Source: JAKQIM01 sp964633225 (GTDB lineage Bacteria; Chloroflexota; Anaerolineae; Anaerolineales; UBA4823). From it: a stretch of 64,000 bases of DNA. The notes below the pieces were generated by a model that did not search any database, had not been told where the DNA came from, and worked only from the letters and a program-made list of their open reading frames with translations. Both the position numbers and the translations under genes were made by a program. The stretch's first letter is position 1; each line of letters begins with the position of its first letter. Shown here one piece after another: positions 48,767 to 57,377 of the stretch. The stretch spans positions 62,001-126,000 of the forward strand of contig CAZWFQ010000001.1 in NCBI GenBank assembly GCA_964633225.1, written 5' to 3'.

Positions 48767-49882
48767 TTAAGGGGCTGGGTATGGCAGCCAGTTTGGTGGG
48801 GGCGTTTCGGGCGTGCTGGTGCTCACGGGGGCATCTTCGGGGATCATGATGGTACCCAATAAGCTGGTCAGGCCGTCTATGAATGCCTGGAACCGGCCGG
48901 TGCGTGTGAGAAGTGCATCCACTTGCAGCGAAAGCGTCTCGGCCTGGGTATTCAAGCCTGCCACCTGGCTTGCAAGGTCATCTACCGTCAGGTTGACCGC
49001 ATCCAGTTGTAATTCCCATGTTTCCATGCTCGTCGCCACATCGGCCACTGTCTCACCCAATTGTGTCATTTGACCATTGGGACCGTCCAGAGCTTCCAGG
49101 CGGGTATCCAGGGTTGCCATGTTGGCGTTGAGTGTATCTACCTCGGTGCTGATGGTGCCCAAATTGGTGTTGAGGGTATCCAGGGTGGTTTTTAAGTCGC
49201 TGGCACCGGTATCCAGCGTTTCAACCTGGCTGGCAAGCTGTTCGATGTCTGCCGGGCTAGCAAAACGCAGGCCTCCATTGAGAAGCCCCAGCAAGAGCAG
49301 CACACCCCCAAAGGCCAATAAAGACGACAGTACAGCGCTTCCGATTGCCATCCAAAAGGCTTGCCCGCGGGTTACATACGCTGGGGCCGGACGGTTGCCA
49401 GATGGAGGCGGGAGTGGGGCGCTTTTTGTAACAGCAGGGCTCGGTTCGGTGTACGGGGCATCAGGTTCGATGACTGGAGGAAGAGCCTCTGGCTGCCCCT
49501 CGCTCTCGGGTATCGACGGCTCGATGATCGGAGGAAGAGCCTCCGGCTGCACCTCGCTCTCAGGTATCGACGGCTCGATGACTGGTAGAGCCGCCTCTTC
49601 CATCTTTACAACTTCTTCAACCGCTGCATCTGCTTGCACCAACCCAGGCTGGTCTGCTGCTGGCAGCATGGCAGGCGCTTCTGTTTGCAGGACGGTCACA
49701 AATGGTGCAAGCCGTTTATACAGGCGTTGGCTAATGCCCTTAACCTGCTGCAGATCTTCTGGGTTAGCAAAGGGGCGGGCCTCAACAATGCGGTCAGCCA
49801 GGGTGGAATTAATGCCCGAGAGAGTCAACAGCTCTGCGCGGCTGGCAGTATTCAAATTCAGGGGTGTAACAGGATCAGTCAT
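48767..49882 (-). CDS. Membrane protein with HhH, Pro-Glu repeats and coiled coil
   Basis: 371 aa. Residues about 5-65 contain a ComEA-like helix-hairpin-helix region (LNLNTASRAELLTLSGINST, then VKGISQRLYKRL). A Pro/Glu/Ile-rich linker with two 18-residue repeats follows, then one transmembrane segment (SAVLSSLLAFGGVLLLLG), and a coiled coil rich in LDTLNTN and VDTLNAN heptads to the C terminus. Family not recognised. An AAGGGAG ribosome site supports the second Met (49882) over the one at 49900. Upstream, aspA ends 27 bases before it. Confidence 0.75.
   Translation of the reverse strand: MTDPVTPLNLNTASRAELLTLSGINSTLADRIVEARPFANPEDLQQVKGISQRLYKRLAPFVTVLQTEAPAMLPAADQPGLVQADAAVEEVVKMEEAALPVIEPSIPESEVQPEALPPIIEPSIPESEGQPEALPPVIEPDAPYTEPSPAVTKSAPLPPPSGNRPAPAYVTRGQAFWMAIGSAVLSSLLAFGGVLLLLGLLNGGLRFASPADIEQLASQVETLDTGASDLKTTLDTLNTNLGTISTEVDTLNANMATLDTRLEALDGPNGQMTQLGETVADVATSMETWELQLDAVNLTVDDLASQVAGLNTQAETLSLQVDALLTRTGRFQAFIDGLTSLLGTIMIPEDAPVSTSTPETPPPNWLPYPAP
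49468..49585 (-). repeat. 54-bp tandem repeat within the HhH membrane-protein gene
   Basis: Two full copies of a 54-bp unit starting CGATGA, and the start of a third. They encode 18-residue Pro/Glu-rich units with EPSIPESE and QPEALPP. Copies differ by only a few bases, so duplication is recent. Confidence 0.8.
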
Positions 49883-49909
49883 TTCGGAAACTCCCTTCAT
49901 ATACTTATT

Positions 49910-51355
49910 TCAATCACCAGAATTTTTACCGGCCCTGCCGCCTTCGGTCAGGTGGCGCAGATCTTTAAGCGCGGCCTCGATCTCTGCTGGGGTAACGGTG
50001 CGGTCATCATCCAGGTGTTTCAACTCGCCTGCAGTAGCTTTTTCGAGCGCCACCTGGCGAATGGTCAACTGGCGCGCCAGGGCTTCTTGCACCAGGTTTG
50101 CCCCAGCCGCATAGCCGATCAGCGGAATTAGCGCCGTAACTACGATCGGGTTGTTAGCCAGCCAGGCCTCAGCCTGGGCCCGGTTGGCTTGCAGGCCACA
50201 GACGCATTTCTCGTTAAAGGCGCGCAGGGCGCCGATCATCACTTGCATCATCTCGAACAAGTTGTGTGCGATGATTGGCATCATCACATTCAACTCAAGC
50301 TGCCCGGCTTGGGCTGCCAACGAAACTGCCAGGTCGCAGCCCTGCACCTGGAACATAGCCATATTCAGCATTTCGGCCATCACGGGGTTGATCTTGCCGG
50401 GCATCGAGCTGGAGCCAGGTTGGACCGGCGGCAGGTGCAGCTCATCCAGGCTGGTAGAAGCCAGCAGGCGGAAGTCATTGGCGATGCGCGTCAGGGTGAT
50501 GGCCAGGGTGCGCAGGGCGGCTGAGAAATCAGCGGCATCTGCCATTGACTGCATCGATTCAAACAGGTTATCAGACTCATATAGTTCAAACCCGGTCAGA
50601 TTCGAAAGTCTCTGCACCATGCGGGCATGGTATTCAGGATGGGCGTTCAGCCCACTGCCCACAGCCGTCCCGCCGATCCCCAGGCGGCGCAAGCCCTCGG
50701 CTGCGCGGCGGATGCGCATGCCATCCCGTTCGATTGCGCTGGCATAAGCGTTGAATTCTTGACCCAGGCGCACAGGGACTGCATCTTGCAGGTGGGTGCG
50801 CCCTGTTTTGATCACATCGTCGAATTCTTCTGCCTTTTCGCGCAGACCCATCACCAGCTCGCCAATCGCTTCCAACAACTCGTCCAGCCGCCACAGGCAG
50901 CCCAGGCGGATGGCGGTGGGGATGGTATCGTTGGTTGACTGCGACATGTTGACATGGTCATTGGGATGTACACGGTAAGTACCCAGGTTCCCCCCCAGCA
51001 GCTCGGTGGCGCGGTTGGCGATCACTTCGTTGAGGTTCATATTATGGCTGGTTCCAGCCCCTGCCTGGAAGGGGTCTACAATGAAGTGGGCCTCCCAACG
51101 GCCATCAATCACCTCTTGTGCCGCCTGGAGGATGACCTCGGCGCGTTCGGCATCCAGAAGCCCCAGGTCGTAGTTCACCTCGGCGGCAGCGCGTTTGATA
51201 ATAGCCATGGACCAGATGAATGCCCGCCACGGGCGCAGGCCCGAGATGGGAAAATTGTTGGCGGCGCGCTGGGTTTGCGCTCCGTAGAGCGCATCGCCTG
51301 GAATGGATACTTCGCCGAGCGAGTCGTACTCAATGCGAATGGGCTGGTTGAGCAT
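49910..51355 (-). CDS. aspA: Aspartate ammonia-lyase
   Basis: Class II fumarase/aspartase superfamily enzyme (481 aa). PDHVNMSQSTNDTIP-like wording, TGRTHLQDAVPVRLGQEF and GSSSMPGKINPVMAEM are present; the NPV after the SSxxPGK loop and the QDAVP match aspartases more than fumarases (NPTQCE, QDATP). It converts aspartate to fumarate and ammonia. A GAGG site just before the Met at 51355 selects that start over 51370. Fumarase or argininosuccinate-type activity is a lesser possibility. Confidence 0.82.
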   Translation of the reverse strand: MLNQPIRIEYDSLGEVSIPGDALYGAQTQRAANNFPISGLRPWRAFIWSMAIIKRAAAEVNYDLGLLDAERAEVILQAAQEVIDGRWEAHFIVDPFQAGAGTSHNMNLNEVIANRATELLGGNLGTYRVHPNDHVNMSQSTNDTIPTAIRLGCLWRLDELLEAIGELVMGLREKAEEFDDVIKTGRTHLQDAVPVRLGQEFNAYASAIERDGMRIRRAAEGLRRLGIGGTAVGSGLNAHPEYHARMVQRLSNLTGFELYESDNLFESMQSMADAADFSAALRTLAITLTRIANDFRLLASTSLDELHLPPVQPGSSSMPGKINPVMAEMLNMAMFQVQGCDLAVSLAAQAGQLELNVMMPIIAHNLFEMMQVMIGALRAFNEKCVCGLQANRAQAEAWLANNPIVVTALIPLIGYAAGANLVQEALARQLTIRQVALEKATAGELKHLDDDRTVTPAEIEAALKDLRHLTEGGRAGKNSGD

Positions 51356-51410
51356 AAACACCTCATGCAAGGTACAGCAGACGGATACTTTTCTTTATTG
51401 TAACCGATTC

Positions 51411-51439
51411 TTGGGTGAGGGGTTGTCTATAAATAGAAT
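51411..51439 (+). promoter_or_regulatory. Promoter upstream of the nucleotidyltransferase gene
   Basis: TTGGGT, 17-base spacer, TAGAAT. The leader to the ATG is about 90 bases and includes an AAAGGA ribosome site. Confidence 0.5.
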
Positions 51440-51536
51440 GGGGCTTGGGAGTTTAAAAGCATACTCACACCACGCGTGACAGGAGATGGGTTATCTGTTT
51501 TAATTGCCCCAGGCGAGAGAAATGAAAGGAATGCAT

Positions 51537-52370
51537 ATGACGGCAAAACATTACGCATTGGCGCAGGAACTGGCGCAGTGGTACGCTGGCTTCTCAGAGG
51601 TGCAGGCTGTGGCGTTGGGCGGATCGGTCGCCGGCGGCGGTGGCGATGCAAAATCAGACATTGACCTGTACGTGTTCACCACCCAGCCGCCGCCCCTTAG
51701 CGCCCGTCAGGCTTTGGCTGCTGAGCGGCGCTCGCCGCGGGCTGATTTAAATTTGAATTTTTGGGACCTGGGCGACGAATGGTTTGATGGGGTGACCGGC
51801 ATCGAGGTGGATGTGATGTACTGGGATCCGGCCTGGATTGAGGGGCAGCTCGAGCGGCTCTGGACCCAGCACCAGGCCAGCCTGGGCTATACAACCTGTT
51901 TTTGGCATACCATCCGCCAGGCCAGCCTGCTGTTCGATCGTCACGGTTGGTTTGCAGCCTTGCAGCAGAAGAGCTGCCAGCCCTATCCTGATGCCTTGCG
52001 GCGGGCCATCATCGACCGCAACCGGGCCGTGCTGCGTGGGGTCATCCCTGCGTATGCCCACCAGATCGAGAAGGCTGTGCAGCGTGGCGACCTGGTGAGC
52101 GTCAATCACCGCCTGGCAGCCCTGTTGGCAAGCTATTTTGACGTGGTCATTGCTGCCAACCGGCTTTTGCATCCGGGCGAAAAACGTCTCTTGGCATGGA
52201 CGCAGGCCAATTGCCCGCGCCTGCCTCAGGGCATGGCTGAGCAGGTGAATGCTGCCCTGCGAGCGGCCTGCGACCTGGATGGCGGCGTGGTGGAAGCAGT
52301 GGAGAAGCTGTTGGACAGCCTGGATGCATTCCTGGCGGATGCGGCTGAAGAAAGCGCCGGGCCAAATTAG
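51537..52370 (+). CDS. Nucleotidyltransferase-fold protein
   Basis: 277 aa. The polymerase-beta-like nucleotidyltransferase signature is GGSVAGGGGDAKSDIDLYVF with the D-x-D metal ligands; a third acidic residue is probably in the later IEVDVMYWD. The C-terminal half is helical (about residues 140-277), like DUF4037-type proteins. AMP or NMP transfer is expected but the target is unknown. The Met at 51537 has an AAAGGA site; the frame begins earlier at 51504. It is convergent with comEC with only 12 bases between. Confidence 0.75.
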   Translation: MTAKHYALAQELAQWYAGFSEVQAVALGGSVAGGGGDAKSDIDLYVFTTQPPPLSARQALAAERRSPRADLNLNFWDLGDEWFDGVTGIEVDVMYWDPAWIEGQLERLWTQHQASLGYTTCFWHTIRQASLLFDRHGWFAALQQKSCQPYPDALRRAIIDRNRAVLRGVIPAYAHQIEKAVQRGDLVSVNHRLAALLASYFDVVIAANRLLHPGEKRLLAWTQANCPRLPQGMAEQVNAALRAACDLDGGVVEAVEKLLDSLDAFLADAAEESAGPN

Positions 52371-52382
52371 CCCCCAGATCCA

Positions 52383-54785
52383 TCAAGGGGTTTCTGCGCG
52401 CACCCAGAGCTGCCGTCCATCGGTCGTTAGTTCGATCCAGCCATTCCGGTCGGTGCGTAAGATGGGGTAGGTTGCAGCGGCTTCGATGGTCTCGCGGTTG
52501 GGCAGGCCCTGGGGATCGCTGATGGAGACGCTGAGCAGGATCAGTTCGGGGTGCAGGGCCGAGATCCAATCGGGCGGATTGAGCGGGGCATAGCCAGATT
52601 CGGCCAGCAGCAGAGCAGTGACGGGGCCAATATCTTGCCCTGTGTGCAGACTTTGCAGGCTTGTGCCTTCCAGGCCGCAGGGCAGCAGCAAACGGAAATC
52701 GTCCCATTCTAACAGCATCACGGCGCCGCGTGGGCTAACCGTCAGCGTGCGCAGCCTGGCGCCGCCGCCCAGGTTCAGGGCTTGGCCCGGCTGTACGGCG
52801 TTGAAAGGGATTTCTGCCATGTGGATTGTTTCCCATAAACGGCGGGAGGCATAGGTGGCATGCGTGGCACCTGCCCACCAGATGTTGTCGGGCGTAAAGC
52901 GCGCCAGCAAGGATGGCAGGGCCGCCGTATCTTCTTCGTGCGGCGCGGCGATAACGAGCCAATCCAGGCGGCGGTTTGAGAGCGGCAGGCGGCGCCCGAG
53001 GGCGTCTGAAAGCTGGCTGGGGCTGGAACCGCCGTTGATCAACAGGTTGCGCCCCTCTGGCGTTTGTACCAAAATGGCTTCCCCGCTGCCCACATCCAGG
53101 ATAGTGACGTGCAGCAGGCCATCGGGAGCTGCCAGGGCTGTGCGCCAGGCCAGGGCTGCTATCAACACCAGGCCGGTCAAGATTACTGCCGGCTGCAGGC
53201 GTGTGATCAGATGCGCCATGTGTGAGCGCATAAAGGTCAAACCCAACAGCAGGAGATAAAAAGCAATCACCAACGGCAGGCTTACCTGGCCGAGTGTCAG
53301 CACCCCGCCCGGCAAAGCTGCCAGCCATTCCACCACCCGGATGGTAAAGGCTACAAAGGGCCAGGCCAGGTAGGCCAGCACCTGCCCGGCTGGTTGGAAG
53401 ACCAACCCCGCCAGGGTAGACAACCCGCCCAAGATCAGCACGGCTGGTTGGACCGGCAGGATGATGGGATTGGTGATCAGCGCGGTGAGTGAGAGGCTGT
53501 TGAAATGATAGACCATCACCGGCAGTGTGGTGAGCTGAGCTGCCAGGGTGAAGAGCAAGTAGGCGCCCACCGGCCCTGCCAGGCGTTCTACAGTTGCCTG
53601 CGGCAGCCAACGCCCGGCAAAACGTTTGAAGGCCTCAGAGAAGGGCGTGGCGTACAGCATCAAGCCCAGGGTGGCGGCAAAGGAAAGCTGGAAGCCAACA
53701 TCCCACAACACGCTGGGGCTGAAGAGGGCCATCCCCGCCGCTAAAAAGGCCAGGCTGTTCAAGCCTACCTGGCGGCGGCCCACCTGGCGCCCGAGCAGGG
53801 TCAGCATGCCCAACAACGCTGCCCGCACTACTGCCGCACTGGCGCCCACTAGCACCGTGTAGAAGCCAACCCCCATTGCGGCCGCAACTGCCCCGCGGCG
53901 TTCGCCCAGCAGGCGGCTGAACAAGGTGGCAAAAAGCCCGGCGATGATGGTGATATTAAAGCCTGAGATGGCAATCACGTGGCTGGTGCCTGTATCTCGA
54001 AAGGCCTGCTGAACATCTTGTGGGATACCAGTTTGCACGCCCAGCAATATGCCCGCCAGGAGTGAAGCCTCTGGGTCTGGATACAGACGGTAGATCAGCT
54101 CGAGGGCTTGTTGGCGCAGGTTGTAAATGGCGGCTAAAATGGAGCTGCCCTGATCATGTCCCAATATGAACGCATGTGCGTCGCGTGTGTAGCTGTACAC
54201 GCCCTGGCGAGCCAGGTATTCTCGGTACGAGAACTCAAGGTATTCGGGTGGGGTCTGCAGGTGACCTTCCAGACGCACCCGGTCGCCATAGCGCCAGTTT
54301 ACGCCGGCGGGGACGCGCGCCAACAGCAGGCCGTGCACGGGTACAAATTCCAAGTCATAGCTCATGCGCAGGCGGTCTACCTTGACGTGCAAGTTGGTGT
54401 AGCTGTCGCGTTCATCCGGCGGCTCAACCAGCGTGCCTTCAATGATCAGCTTGCTTTCCAGACCGTTGTACCAGGCGATGAAGCCGGGCTCCTCCGCTGG
54501 CTGAGCAGCCTGGAAGCGAGCGGCTCCCAGGCAGGCGGCTGCCAATAGCACAGCCAGCGGCAGGGGCTGGAAGAAAGCGTTGATGCGCGTAGTCATGCGG
54601 GCCAGGGGCGGCACTAACTTGCCTTCCTGGCGGGTCTGTTTGACAAGGCGCAGCAGCATACGCGCTCCAAGCGCAGCCGCCGCCAACACCACCCAGCCCA
54701 AGACCGGCAGGCTTACCTGCGAGCCCAATAAGATGCCCGCCACAAAGGCCACAGATAAGTACAGCAGGGGATAGCGTGGAATCAC
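52383..54785 (-). CDS. comEC: ComEC/Rec2-type DNA uptake channel protein
   Basis: 800 aa membrane protein for DNA import. An N-terminal helix pair and OB-like region (about 1-220) precede the Competence domain: LLAGILLGVQTGIP and GTSHVIAISGFNITII. Roughly ten hydrophobic segments follow; the C-terminal domain (about 550-800) has the MBL-like DVGSGEAILVQTP but with the metal motif reading APHEEDTA instead of HxHxDH. GTG start at 54785, with a TATAAT box 9 bases upstream. It is divergent from a small membrane-protein gene. Confidence 0.9.
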   Translation of the reverse strand: MIPRYPLLYLSVAFVAGILLGSQVSLPVLGWVVLAAAALGARMLLRLVKQTRQEGKLVPPLARMTTRINAFFQPLPLAVLLAAACLGAARFQAAQPAEEPGFIAWYNGLESKLIIEGTLVEPPDERDSYTNLHVKVDRLRMSYDLEFVPVHGLLLARVPAGVNWRYGDRVRLEGHLQTPPEYLEFSYREYLARQGVYSYTRDAHAFILGHDQGSSILAAIYNLRQQALELIYRLYPDPEASLLAGILLGVQTGIPQDVQQAFRDTGTSHVIAISGFNITIIAGLFATLFSRLLGERRGAVAAAMGVGFYTVLVGASAAVVRAALLGMLTLLGRQVGRRQVGLNSLAFLAAGMALFSPSVLWDVGFQLSFAATLGLMLYATPFSEAFKRFAGRWLPQATVERLAGPVGAYLLFTLAAQLTTLPVMVYHFNSLSLTALITNPIILPVQPAVLILGGLSTLAGLVFQPAGQVLAYLAWPFVAFTIRVVEWLAALPGGVLTLGQVSLPLVIAFYLLLLGLTFMRSHMAHLITRLQPAVILTGLVLIAALAWRTALAAPDGLLHVTILDVGSGEAILVQTPEGRNLLINGGSSPSQLSDALGRRLPLSNRRLDWLVIAAPHEEDTAALPSLLARFTPDNIWWAGATHATYASRRLWETIHMAEIPFNAVQPGQALNLGGGARLRTLTVSPRGAVMLLEWDDFRLLLPCGLEGTSLQSLHTGQDIGPVTALLLAESGYAPLNPPDWISALHPELILLSVSISDPQGLPNRETIEAAATYPILRTDRNGWIELTTDGRQLWVRAETP

Positions 54786-54794
54786 GGCAAATAC

Positions 54795-54802
54795 ATTATA
54801 CT
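54795..54802. promoter_or_regulatory. Overlapping -10 boxes for comEC and the small divergent gene
   Basis: ATTATACT reads TATAAT on the minus strand (9 bases from the comEC GTG) and TATACT on the plus strand (7 bases from the small gene's ATG). Start codons are only 24 bases apart. -35 boxes are not convincing. Confidence 0.5.
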
Positions 54803-54809
54803 AAGGGGT

Positions 54810-55169
54810 ATGAAGAACGGTTCTGACATGCTTGCACCGGGTGTGCCTGGTGGCAGCCAGTCACAGCTAAAAAAACTCCTCTCCCTGCTGCTCGCTGGCG
54901 TTCTGGTGATTGGAATGACCTGCTGCCTGGTGGGCGGAGGCATTTGGGTTTACTCGGCAGCACAGGGAGGTGTCGCGGGACTGCCGGGAAGAGTGTGCGC
55001 AGGCGCCACAATGCTGCCTCACCTGCGGGTGGGGGTGGGGTGGTGTTCGCCGATCTCCAGTTACCTTCCATCCCTGATGCTCTCGCCTTATGCTGTCTGC
55101 GTGGATGTGCCCTACCAGTTGATCAGCCTGTTCCCGAAGCTCGCTGGCGAAGTGCTCTTCCCGCCCTGA
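54810..55169 (+). CDS. Small single-pass membrane protein, unknown
   Basis: 119 aa. A basic start, one hydrophobic segment (LLSLLLAGVLVIGMTCCLVG, about residues 24-43), then a short, Cys-containing outer part with CAGATMLP and VCVDVPYQL. The two Cys in the helix and three later could form disulfides or anchor a lipid. No family recognised. Codon pattern is plausible and the gene has an AAGGGG stretch before the ATG. It could instead be a spurious frame. Confidence 0.5.
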   Translation: MKNGSDMLAPGVPGGSQSQLKKLLSLLLAGVLVIGMTCCLVGGGIWVYSAAQGGVAGLPGRVCAGATMLPHLRVGVGWCSPISSYLPSLMLSPYAVCVDVPYQLISLFPKLAGEVLFPP

Positions 55170-55191
55170 TCGTGCCTGGCTCAGGGCGTGG

Positions 55192-56730
55192 TCACTTTTT
55201 CCATATCAGCGGCAGGTACAGGTATCGAAAAACTGCTTCGTCGGCGCCTATGTCATAACCCAAGCCGGCCGGGCGTGCCTGTCCGTCGATATCGGTCATA
55301 ATGTCGGCGTTTACCCCGGCATCAATCGCTTCTGATGAGCGCTTGATATGGTAATTGCGGCTGATGGGGTTTACAAAGCCCGGTTCTTGCCACAGGTTGG
55401 CTGTGGTTTCGATCGCGCCCTCCCCGCCCCAGTCCAGATCGTTGGCCCAGGTGCCGCTGCCCCACAGTGTGGCCTCCAGCGTAGCGGTGCTGCCCAGCGT
55501 CACCGAGATGCCCACTGTATGATCCACCAGGATGGTATTGGCTAACTCAACTGTGCTATCTTCCAACATGATGCCATAGGTGCTGCTGTTCTGGGCCAAT
55601 GTATTATGGAAGAGTGAGCCCAGGCTGTTTCGCACCCGTAGGGCCGGGAATTGGGAAGGCCAGGTAGATTGGTTTGCCGCGATGATGTTGTTGGTCATAG
55701 TGAAAGGCGACACAGAAAGTAAGTATATCCCCACGGTGCGCTGACACTCATTCCCAATGATCCAATTGCCATCCATCGAAAGATCGGAAGAGAAGATGGC
55801 CACTGCGCCGTAGTCATTGGATGCACGGTTATCCTCAAAGATGTTGCGGTCGATCCTGGCATTGGCATTCGCCACCGATATCGCCCCTGCGTAGCCCCCA
55901 TATGCTCCACTGCCGCTTTGTCCGGACCCATTGCCTACAAAGGTGCTGTCAAGCAGTGTGAGAGGCCAATGCGTGCCCGTATCATTCCCCACGAAGGATA
56001 ATCCACCGGCGTGCCAGGCATCATTGTTTTCAAACAGGGTGTTGATCAGCGTGACGTTGATCTCGCCTTCGGCGGCGAGCCCGCCGCCATAACTTGATTT
56101 GCGAGCCCAGACGCTGTTATTCCGGAAAATGGACTCTTCGACTACCAGAGTCCCGTCGACCAACATGAGCCCGCCTCCATAAGCATACGTATCTGGTGTC
56201 TCGTAAATATCAATCACGTTGCCGTCAAAGGTCATTTGCCGCAGGGTGAGATTGGCATTTTGGGCATACAACCCTGCACCCTGGTAGTCACTGCTGCCAT
56301 TGGTGATAGTCACCCCTTGCAGGGTGACCGTGGTGCCGCTGTTCACAAACACCCCGCGCCGCGCAGCCTGCCCATCGATGGTAGATGGATAGGCTGCGGG
56401 GTCTAAGTGCGGTGTTCCGGTCGCCGATCCGTTCCAACCCCCATAGATGTTGAGGCTGTGCGTGATGGTCATCACGGCCCCGCCGCTGGAGGTATAGGTG
56501 CCATCTGCCAGGTAGATGGTATCACCGTCGTTGGCAGTGCTGAGGGCCATCTGTAGATTGCAAGGACTGCTTTGGGTGCAGGCGCCGCTGGCGCCGGGCT
56601 GGACAAACAAATCTCCAGGATCTGCGCGGGCGGTCTGGGCTGTGGCGCTAAAGAATAGGAATAACCCGCTGACAAGGATTCCCCCGCTTACCAAACAAGA
56701 AATGACACGTGCATATTTGCCGATAGTCAT
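55192..56730 (-). CDS. Secreted right-handed beta-helix protein with C-terminal YLPL tail
   Basis: 512 aa. A signal peptide (LVSGGILVSGLFLFFSATAQ, cut near ARADPG) precedes a repetitive beta-helix region: DGDTIYLADGTYT, SLNIYGGWNG and many N/D-rich turns such as GNVIDIYET and ENNDAWH. It resembles pectate-lyase-like or adhesin-type passenger domains. The protein ends with RYLYLPLIWKK, a tail seen at the C terminus of many Chloroflexota secreted proteins (my recollection, not checked). Strong AAGGAG ribosome site. Confidence 0.82.
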   Translation of the reverse strand: MTIGKYARVISCLVSGGILVSGLFLFFSATAQTARADPGDLFVQPGASGACTQSSPCNLQMALSTANDGDTIYLADGTYTSSGGAVMTITHSLNIYGGWNGSATGTPHLDPAAYPSTIDGQAARRGVFVNSGTTVTLQGVTITNGSSDYQGAGLYAQNANLTLRQMTFDGNVIDIYETPDTYAYGGGLMLVDGTLVVEESIFRNNSVWARKSSYGGGLAAEGEINVTLINTLFENNDAWHAGGLSFVGNDTGTHWPLTLLDSTFVGNGSGQSGSGAYGGYAGAISVANANARIDRNIFEDNRASNDYGAVAIFSSDLSMDGNWIIGNECQRTVGIYLLSVSPFTMTNNIIAANQSTWPSQFPALRVRNSLGSLFHNTLAQNSSTYGIMLEDSTVELANTILVDHTVGISVTLGSTATLEATLWGSGTWANDLDWGGEGAIETTANLWQEPGFVNPISRNYHIKRSSEAIDAGVNADIMTDIDGQARPAGLGYDIGADEAVFRYLYLPLIWKK

Positions 56731-56832
56731 TGTGTTCTCCTTACATTTCGAAAGGATTGTTATGGAAAAGCAGATGTTGCCGATAGGGTTGTAATGCGCT
56801 TGTGTTTTCCTCCAGGGTGGAAAGCGGGTCTC

Positions 56833-57375
56833 TTAGGATGGCAGGCTGGCAAGATACGCCGCAGACTTGCGTGCTGCCTCCCATTCCTTGCGCCGCCGCT
56901 TGGATGTTGCACTCCATGCAAACTCAACCGGGGCCTCACCATTGTAAAGCAGCTTGCTGAGGATCAAGCGGTTGATATCCAGCACCGACCAGCACCAAAA
57001 GGTGAAGGTGGCGGTGACAAGCGAGGCGATGATCCATAGACCCACATCCAGCGTGGCACCACCCCAGCGCGCCAGGCGGATGTAGAGCAGATACACGCCC
57101 CACAAGACCAGCCCTGCCACCAGCGCAGCGACACCAAACATCAATGCCCCGGCTACGGTGGACAGGCCATCGCGGACGCTGGGAGCTTTGGATCCCACAT
57201 CAATGGAATACCACAGGCCAATAGGTGTGTACAGCCCTGCGATAAGCAGGGGCAATTCGATGGCCTCCAGGGCGATCAGGTTGCTGCGCAAGCGGGCAAA
57301 GAAGGATTTGGGCTTCTCGATGGCTGGCTGGATGGTGAGGGCGGGCTGCGGGGTGGGGGTATTCGTTAGGTTCAT
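56833..57375 (-). CDS. Multi-pass membrane protein, unknown
   Basis: 180 aa with about three to four hydrophobic segments (LPLLIAGLYTPIGLW, ALMFGVAALVAGLVLWGVYL, IIASLVTATFTFW) and a basic C-terminal tail RKEWEAARKSAAY. No known family. It overlaps or abuts the M28 peptidase gene; a TTG at 57381 would give a longer form, but the ATG at 57375 with GAGGAAAG ten bases before is more likely. Confidence 0.6.
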   Translation of the reverse strand: MNLTNTPTPQPALTIQPAIEKPKSFFARLRSNLIALEAIELPLLIAGLYTPIGLWYSIDVGSKAPSVRDGLSTVAGALMFGVAALVAGLVLWGVYLLYIRLARWGGATLDVGLWIIASLVTATFTFWCWSVLDINRLILSKLLYNGEAPVEFAWSATSKRRRKEWEAARKSAAYLASLPS

Positions 57376-57377
57376 GG

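Noticed and set aside
49077..50114. 345-codon plus-strand frame opposite the HhH and aspA genes
   Set aside because: It is Ser/Arg-rich low-complexity sequence produced by the antisense of two clear genes.
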